Assembly: GCA_017591395.1 (NCBI GenBank) | Contig: WEDG01011587.1 | Span: forward strand, 22,678-86,677 | DNA: 64,000 bases | Reading direction: 5' to 3' | Source: Schistocephalus solidus | Lineage: Eukaryota > Platyhelminthes > Cestoda > Diphyllobothriidea > Diphyllobothriidae | Shown here: piece after piece, positions 58,781-64,000 of the stretch | Layout of the letters: each line of letters starts with the position of its first letter | How positions within the stretch are numbered: position 1 is the stretch's first letter | Notes under the pieces: generated by a model | Database searches by the model: none | What the model was told of the DNA's origin: nothing | The model's input: the letters and a program-made list of their open reading frames with translations, nothing else | Position numbers and translations under genes: made by a program

Positions 58781-58897
58781 CCGCATAGAGAACGCTGGGG
58801 GACCCACTGAGAGCCGAACCCCTCGTTGCTGTGTCACACAGCAGCAGAAACATCGGCGAAAACACGTGTCTGGGCTTTTAGCTAGTATCTATGTCGG
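58781..58897 (+). ncRNA. Hammerhead ribozyme, copy 2, probably damaged
   Basis: Same fold as copy 1, but the core is one base short (CTGAGA at 58807-58812) and GAAA has an extra A (58858-58862). Stems I and II are intact. The predicted site is C 58870. These two changes would be expected to lower or abolish cleavage. Confidence 0.65.
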
Positions 58898-59108
58898 AAG
58901 TACGGTATAACGTCTTTGCCATATAAGATTCATACTACTTGTAGTACTACTTGTTTGTAGAATGGGCATTACGTGGTTATTCCACAGTGGTTGATTGTCT
59001 TCGACCCAAATGTTCATTGAAATTTCGGGTCTGACCCTAAAAAGTCATGTCCGAAGCACCTGACTCCATGTCCTGCACTTAATAATTTCAGAAATTATTT
59101 ACCCGATA

Positions 59109-60060
59109 TATATATATATATCCGACATCCAGTTCACGATGGAAGAAGAAAAAGACTGTCATTTGCCGTTTCTCGACGTGCTGGTATACAGAAAGGGCGA
59201 TGGAGAACTCAAAACGACGGTTTACAGGAAGGTGACGAATACCTCTCGAATTCTGAGTTATTTTAGCAACCACCCCCTCTCGCACAAACGCAGCTGTGTG
59301 AGAACACTGTACCATCGAGCGGAAACCCATTGCACCGAACCAGCCGACAAGAAGGCCGAGGTACAGTTTCTGCGGAAACTCTTCACGGTCAACGGATATC
59401 CTGGGAGTTTTGTTGAGAAATGCAGGCAGAGGCCAAGAGAATAAATCCGAAGGGCAGCCAAAACCAAAGTACTGGCGTGCAATACCTTACATAACTGGTG
59501 TATCCGAAGAATTTGCTAGACTAGTGAGCGAATTTGGGATTGGCGTGGCTCACAGACCGGAAGCGACAATCCGCCGGCAACTCATGCAACCCTAAAGACC
59601 CAATCCTCCTCAACCAAAAATCTGGCGTCATTTACCGGATAGACTGCCGTTGTGGTCGAGCAAATTATGTTGGCGAAACCGGTAAACGGGCTTTTGCATC
59701 GAGAATGCACGAGCACGAGCTCGCTGTGAGAAGGAAGGATAAACTCTCCTTGGTAGCCGCTCACGCATCCTCGCCAGAGCACGACTTTGACTTTGGCAGC
59801 GTGAGAATATTGGGCCAGTCAGACGACCGAATTTCACGCCTGCTGCAGGAATCGTGGCACTCGACCGCGGAATCGATCAATAGACATATCGATCTGCCAG
59901 CTGCATATCAGGCCCTGCGCGATCAAATCAATGGCGCTGATGAAGGTCATACTCGGCAGAGGTGAGTTAAATAAGCACTGAGCTGTACAGTCTTTTTATT
60001 CCTTGACGATGGGCTCGCGTGAGAGTTCGAAACGTCGGATGAATAAAAATTCTGGTTCCA
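59109..60060 (+). mobile_element. Penelope-like element 1, C-terminal half with GIY-YIG endonuclease
   Basis: Begins with IQFTMEEEKDCHLPFLDVLV (the end of a Penelope RT; 59,139) and NTSRILSYFSNHPLSHKR. A frameshift leads to PKYWRAIPYITGVSEEFARL and the GIY-YIG domain (59,610-59,900; GVIYRIDCRCGRANYVGETG, then ASRMHEHELAVRRKDK and a DFDFGSVRIL block). The frame ends near 59,965. The RT core motifs are absent. Frameshifts lie near 59,445 and 59,580. A hammerhead-like hairpin follows in the 3' end. Penelope-like elements pair an RT with this endonuclease. Confidence 0.85.
59993..60049 (+). ncRNA. Hammerhead-like fold at the 3' end of PLE 1
   Basis: Core TTGACGA (60003-60009; C3 changed to T), one T, then stem II GGGCTC/GAGTTC (60011-60016, 60023-60028) with loop GCGTGA, GAAA (60029-60032), minimal stem III AC/GT and C 60036. 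Stem I: TTTAT-TCC with GGA-(TGA)-ATAAA. The C3 change suggests an inactive copy. Confidence 0.55.
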
Positions 60061-60122
60061 GAGAACGCCTTCCCGTCTTCTTCAATACAATTACCTGGGC
60101 CTCGCATATTCTCGAACATTCG

Positions 60123-60123
<1 letters not shown>

Positions 60124-60188
<65 letters not shown>
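60124..60188. repeat. TA dinucleotide microsatellite
   Basis: About 65 bp of TA, placed at the middle/tail junction of the minus-strand SINE that follows, the same position as the TAC expansions elsewhere. Confidence 0.95.
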
Positions 60189-60191
<3 letters not shown>

Positions 60192-60607
60192 AGAAGAATG
60201 GAACCGACAAAGACACAAGGGAGACCGGAATGGCCATTTCTGGCTTATTAGCCGATCATCAGCCAGTCATACCCAATCCCAAAGTGTAGCACACCTGGGA
60301 TTCGAACCCGCGACCTTTGGTATTTGAGTCGAACGCTCTACCATTTGAACCACGGGCTCGTTGTTTTGTCGGTTGTGATCGGGAATATGATGATAGTATG
60401 GGGCTCACCGATCTGCTTAAGGAACATGCATGTTCCATTGTGCCCTGGAGCTCAGACTAGAGCCCTCGCAGGCGGTCGCATAGCGACGTGTAGCATATGA
60501 TAGAATGGAACCGACAAAGACAAAGGGAGACCGGAATGGCCATTTCTGGCTTATTAGCCGTCATCAGCCAGTCATACCCAATCCCAAGTGTGGCACACCT
60601 GGGATTC
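60189..60607 (-). mobile_element. SINE dimer, second subfamily
   Basis: On minus: a unit lacking its head (60,607-60,500 middle; 60,500-60,395 tail) joins the linker CCGATCACAACCGACAAAAC and a complete head (60,362-60,290), then a second middle (60,285-60,225). The two CTGATGA cores are 304 bp apart. The first middle is the best hammerhead-like copy in the window on this strand; the second has an extra T before stem II. Confidence 0.8.
60525..60579 (-). ncRNA. SINE hammerhead-like ribozyme
   Basis: Minus strand: GGG-TAT-GACTGG / CCGGTC-T-CCC form stem I (one U-G pair). The CTGATGA core is followed by stem II GGCT-AATA-AGCC, preceded by C and followed by A (a C-A mismatch at 10.1/11.1). GAAA comes next, then the palindrome ATGGCCAT as stem III, and a U as the cleavage base. 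All core bases are canonical; the mismatch beside stem II and the loopless stem III are the weak points. Confidence 0.6.
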
Positions 60608-60718
60608 TCTCATATGCTACACGTCGCTATGCGACCGCCTGCGAGGGCTCCAGTCTGAGCTCCAGGGCACAATGGAACATGCATGTTCCTTAAGCAGATC
60701 GGCGAGCCCCATACTATC
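60608..60718 (+). mobile_element. SINE tail in opposite orientation
   Basis: A plus-oriented tail (CATATGCTACACGTCGC to GATCGGCGAGCCCC), the inverted partner of 60,395-60,500. The two tails can form a long hairpin of about 105 bp with a 107-bp loop. A TA tract follows at 60,719-60,766. Confidence 0.75.
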
Positions 60719-60726
60719 TATATCTA

Positions 60727-60769
<43 letters not shown>

Positions 60770-60771
60770 CC

Positions 60772-63656
60772 TGAAGAAGACGAAGAAGAAGAAGAGGGGA
60801 CGATTTCAGAGACCAAATTGTATTTGTACTGACGTTTCGAAAGCCTTCTTGCTTCCATCATCAGAGTAAAGTGCTTGCTGCTGCTGGTGGTCTTGAGTTA
60901 GTCTTGCCGCGTGCCTCGTATTATATCTATGGTGTACGCGTGAACTTTGACCTGCCCGATCGCTGCTGACTTCCTTAGACCTCCCCGAGGTTGAATGCCG
61001 GTGGGCTCGCGTGACCGCTCTCCCCTTTGGAGCCGTCGTAGGTTTAGGCAAGGCAGCGTGCCTGTTGGCCTCCCCCACGTCAATCAGCGGACTGATCAGT
61101 CGTTGCTGCTCTCATGAGTTATTCTCCGTTTTACGAACGCATTGGTGAGGCAGTGTTTGACTGTGGTCATGTGACCTTCGGCCGCCACCCCGCTTTTCCG
61201 TGAGCGTGGGCTCTCGTTTCCGTGTGCTCGTTTGCCTTATTGGCCCTGGCCGAACTGATCCGAGCCTTGTACGAAGCGCCTGGTAGGCGGGATGTTAGTC
61301 TTTAGCTCGGTTGAGTGTGCCGGTCGAGGACCAAATCTCGAGCACCAGTCTGGCCATCTTCTCATTGGCTCGGCCAATCACCCTCGTTTTCTCAAAGGCG
61401 AAATCATGGTTCAGCTGTTGTGCGTGACCATAAACCAAAAACAACTTCTCTTTGCGGTTGATTGCAAGTTGGTGTTCATGCAACCTTGTGCCTAGGCGCT
61501 TGCCCGTTTCACCAACATACCTTGCATCACATTCTTGGCATAGTATGCTCTAGACCACTGCTGATTGTTCTGTTACTGGTAGCGGGTCTTTGGACTTCAT
61601 GATTTGCTGTCTGATAGCGCATTCTGGTTTATGAGCCACGCCAATCCCAAAAGGTTTTAGGTTTTTTTAGTCACCTCTGAAACGTTCCTTACATAGGGAA
61701 TTGCGAACCAAAAGTTTGGCTTTTCTTCGTTCGACCGCTCAAACTGAGGCTTCCTGAGGCATTTGCGGATTAAGGACTTTGGATAACCGTTGGCTGTAAA
61801 AAGGGCATGTAAGTACTCCATCTCCTCCTTCTTCCCACTGTCGTCACTGCAGTGTGTTTGGACACGTCGGAAAAGAGTTCTGACACAGCAGAGTACTTGC
61901 CAACAGAGTGATTGCTTCGGAAATGGAGGATGCGCCTAGTGTTGGTTGCCTTACGGTAGACCTTTGTCCTTATCTTCCCGTCTGCCAGTTTTGTAACTTG
62001 GACATCAAGGAAGGGCAACTGATTGTTGACTTCTTCTTCCATGGTAAACTGGATGTCGCGAATGATTGAAATTCAACAATGCCTTGAAAGCCTGCAAGTT
62101 ACTCCTCTTGATTATGACGAATGTGTCGTCGACGTATCTGGCCCATAACTTCGGGGGTACGAGCTGAAGACAAGCTGCTCAAGCCTTTGCAAAACTGCTT
62201 CGGCAATCAGTCCAGACAGAGGCGAGCCCATTGGCGTCCCCTTCTTTTGCTCGTAGACCTGGCCATTGAATGTGAAGAACGTCTTAAGACACAGTTCTAT
62301 GAGTTTGACGATATGCATTCGTTTGAGTTTTTGGTCGGTCTTGTCCTATTTTTCCTGGAGAAAGCCGTCGATAGGATCGATAGCCAATGCGGTTGCGATA
62401 GAAGTAAATAAAGAGATCACGTCGAAGGACACCATCACCTCTTCTGCCTCTACTTCAAGATGTTTGATGCATGTTAAGAACTCGTCGGCTGACTTCACTG
62501 TCCACTTCGAATCCTTGGTTAGGAAACAAAGTCACTGATGCAACCACTTTGACAGCCCAAAAGTTGGGGTGCCACGTAAGGAGACGATGGGGCGTAGGGG
62601 CACTCCTGACTTGTGAACCTTTGGCAGGCCGTAGAAGCGTGCCATCGCGGCATCAGTGGCTTTTGTGGCCAGCGCTTCTCTTCGCGTGAGAGCTCCCGCC
62701 TTCCTCAGCTTGCCGACCGTCTTGTTTATGCTGTTCACGAGCTTTTTGAAGTCGCTGGTGGTCGATGGCACATAGGATTCCTTGTCCATCAAGAGGTTAC
62801 TCAGTTTTGCTCCGTACTCAGACTTTTCCATGACGACAGTCGAGCGCCCTTTGTCTGCGGGCAGGGTTACGATGTCTTCTATTTTTCGTATTTTCAGCAG
62901 TTCTCGTTCTTCTGCCTTTGAAATCGTTGTCTGACGTTGGTGCTGGAGGAGCAGATTTGCCACTTGTTGCCGCATGGCGTTTTTGCACTCCTCAACCGCA
63001 TCGCACTTCTGGAGCGCCGACTCGAAGGATGTAATGAAGTCTTCTGGTCGAGCATCTTTCGTGTTGAATTTTGCGTCATAGGATAGAACCATTAGTTTTT
63101 GCTGAGTGACCTGGTGGGAGGACAAGTTGTGAACCAGGACACCATCGGAGGAGTGTTGCTTTCTCGAACTGATTTTTTCAAATTTCCTAGACAGCTGGTT
63201 ATCACGTGATTTGCGGTGACGCCATGAACTGTCTAGGATTGCCGTTTTGAGGGTTTCCAATTCGTGCGTCGTAAAGATTGACTGGCAAGTCGAAGAATGT
63301 TGTTCAAACATACGACGGTATTTGTTAATTCGGGCGTGGCAATCTCTTATTAGCACCCTGATCATTCTCTTCTTGAAATCTGCCATCATCCGTTGGCATA
63401 GGTCAGTGTTCAGAGGCGGTCTACATGTGAGGCATTTCGGTAAGACGTTCTCGTCAAGACACCGGTGCAGGAATTTCAGCTGATTGTAGGTGGATGAGTC
63501 TCGCCTCGCAAAAGCCTCCCATCTGCGTGCCGAGTGGAGTGCTGTGCGTCCATAGCATAAATTAATATGCGTAAAGTTTCGAGGTCTCGATATTTTATGG
63601 CGTTCATGATCTCCCGAAGAAGACGAAGAAGAAGAGGGGGCGATTTCATGGACCAA
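60772..63656 (-). mobile_element. Penelope-like element 2, nearly complete but broken
   Basis: Minus strand from 63,656. The N-terminal region is open for 374 codons, with LPADKGRSTVVMEKSEYGAK and FYGLPKVHKSGVPLRPIVS. In-frame stops lie at about 62,532 and 62,351. RT motifs: MVSFDVISLFTSI (motif A, near 62,410), YEQKKGTPMGSPLSGLIAEA (motif B, near 62,230), and KLWARYVDDTF (motif C) after a frameshift in a C-run near 62,157. The C-terminal GIY-YIG domain (61,570-61,295; CQECDARYVGETGKR, RLHEHQLAINRKEK) has a stop where the first YIG-type Tyr is expected. An Arg/His-rich tail and a hammerhead-like 3' end follow. No active protein can be made from this copy. Confidence 0.88.
60822..60874 (-). 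ncRNA. Hammerhead-like fold at the 3' end of PLE 2
   Basis: Minus: TTT-ACT / AGT-(AC)-AAA as stem I, CTGATGA (60864-60858), one T, stem II GGAAGC/GCTTTC, GAAA, minimal stem III AC/GT and C 60831. The core is canonical apart from the extra T. The stem II sequence differs from that in PLE 1 while pairing is kept. Confidence 0.6.
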
Positions 63657-63777
63657 ATTGGCAGGCCGTAGAAGCGTGCCATCGCGACATCCGTGGCTTT
63701 TGTGGCCAGCGCTTCTCTTCGCGTGAGAGCTCCAGCCTTCCTCAGCTTTCCGACCGTCTTGTTTATGCTGTTCACGC
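63605..63777. repeat. Duplicated piece of PLE 2 joined to a PLE end
   Basis: 63,605-63,658 resembles the PLE end at 60,772-60,822 (GAAGAAGACGAAGAAGAAGA, CGATTTCA, GACCAAATTG). 63,659-63,775 repeats 62,625-62,740 with few changes. The junction GACCAAATTGGCAGGCCG fuses a terminal segment to an internal one, so this is a truncated, rearranged second copy. Confidence 0.7.
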
Positions 63778-64000
63778 CATATCCCCGATCAAAACCGACA
63801 AAACAACGAGCCCGTGGCTCAATGGTAAAGCGTTCGACTCAAATATTAAAGGTCGTGGGTTCGAATCCCAGGTGTGCCACACTTGGGATTGGGTATGACT
63901 GGCTGATGACGGCTAATAAGCCAGAAATGGGCATTCCGGTCTCCCTTGTCTTTGTCGGTTCCACTTTAAGTACATATGCTACATGGCGCTAGGCGACCGC
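63778..64000 (+). mobile_element. SINE, second subfamily, cut by the window edge
   Basis: Linker CCGATCAAAACCGACAAAAC (63,786), head with A-box TGGCTCAATGG and B-box GGTTCGAATCC (63,807-63,875), hammerhead-like middle (63,891-63,945), TTTGTCGGTTCCACTT, then the tail from CATATGCTACATGG, which runs off the window. It is the most intact head in the window. Confidence 0.85.
63891..63945 (+). ncRNA. SINE hammerhead-like ribozyme
   Basis: Stem I GGG (63891-63893) and GACTGG (63897-63902) pair with CCGGTC (63936-63941) and CCC (63943-63945). Core CTGATGA 63903-63909. Stem II GGCT/AGCC (63911-63914, 63919-63922). GAAA 63924-63927. Stem III ATG/CAT with a GG loop (63927-63934). Predicted cleavage base U 63935. 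C 63910 and A 63923 form the one mismatch next to stem II. Confidence 0.6.

Larger units (their letters stand above)
58320..59120 (+). mobile_element. Tandem 352-bp repeat with hammerhead ribozymes (retrozyme-like)
   Basis: Two full copies (from about 58,335 and 58,687) and a partial third (59,037-59,106) of one unit lie head to tail; equivalent cleavage points are 352 bp apart. TA dinucleotides border both sides (58,320-58,333 and 59,107-59,120), as if inserted in a TA tract. Each unit has a hammerhead fold and a spacer with a TACTTGTAGTACTACTTG palindrome-like segment. Organisation and size recall animal retrozymes and the Schistosoma Sm-alpha repeat, and also the tandem pseudo-LTRs of Penelope-like elements; the PLE fragment next door begins right after it. 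Confidence 0.75.

Noticed and set aside
58320..59120. CRISPR array
   Set aside because: Only two to three long direct repeats without short spacers, in a eukaryotic genome; explained by a tandem hammerhead repeat.
63807..63875. tRNA gene
   Set aside because: A- and B-boxes are good, but the sequence does not close a proper tRNA cloverleaf and is repeated as the head of a SINE family.

Overview
The window looks like chromosomal DNA of a flatworm, most likely a diphyllobothriid tapeworm (Spirometra, Dibothriocephalus or Schistocephalus type). This is inferred from intron-rich genes spread over 10-18 kb, degraded non-LTR and Penelope-like retroelements, a retroelement tail with C2H2 fingers that I recall from such genomes, many tRNA-headed SINEs and long microsatellites. 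No bacterial, viral or CRISPR features were seen.

Two host genes can be read, both on the minus strand. A HYLS1-like centriole/cilium gene has four exons (30,065 to 12,599 or 12,416). It runs from an N-terminal HYLS1-like motif to a C-terminal HYLS-1 box, and all exon phases agree, but one base appears to be missing inside the box. A CDK11 (PITSLRE) kinase gene (49,334 to 37,633) has eight coding exons that join in frame into a protein of about 988 residues, ending like its animal relatives. Their introns and flanks are packed with repeats.

Region by region: 0.7-2.2 kb, a cluster of short inverted repeats with hammerhead-like cores; 2.9-3.4 kb, a SINE dimer; 5.2-8 kb, a decayed LINE; 10.7-12.5 kb, hammerhead-bearing fragments and an AT-rich repeat; 12.4-30 kb, HYLS1 exons among SINEs, a 68-bp terminal-inverted-repeat element, a zinc-finger retroelement tail and a composite GC-rich repeat; 30-37.6 kb, mostly gene-free with SINEs and a 150-bp GAG tract; 37.6-49.3 kb, CDK11; 49.4-56 kb, no recognised gene; 56-58.3 kb, a minus-strand LINE; 58.3-64 kb, a nest of a 352-bp tandem hammerhead repeat, two Penelope-like elements and SINE dimers.

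The most interesting signal is RNA-based. Three kinds of mobile element here carry sequences that fold as type I hammerhead ribozymes: (1) the roughly 305-bp tRNA-headed SINE, repeatedly found as head-to-tail dimers, comparable to the Schistosoma Sm-alpha element; (2) a 352-bp tandem repeat resembling an animal retrozyme; (3) the 3' ends of both Penelope-like elements, where stem II differs in sequence but keeps its pairing. These elements may form one mobilisation system in which Penelope-type reverse transcriptase copies self-cleaved, possibly circular RNAs. The sequence shows the folds; cleavage activity and mobilisation are inference.
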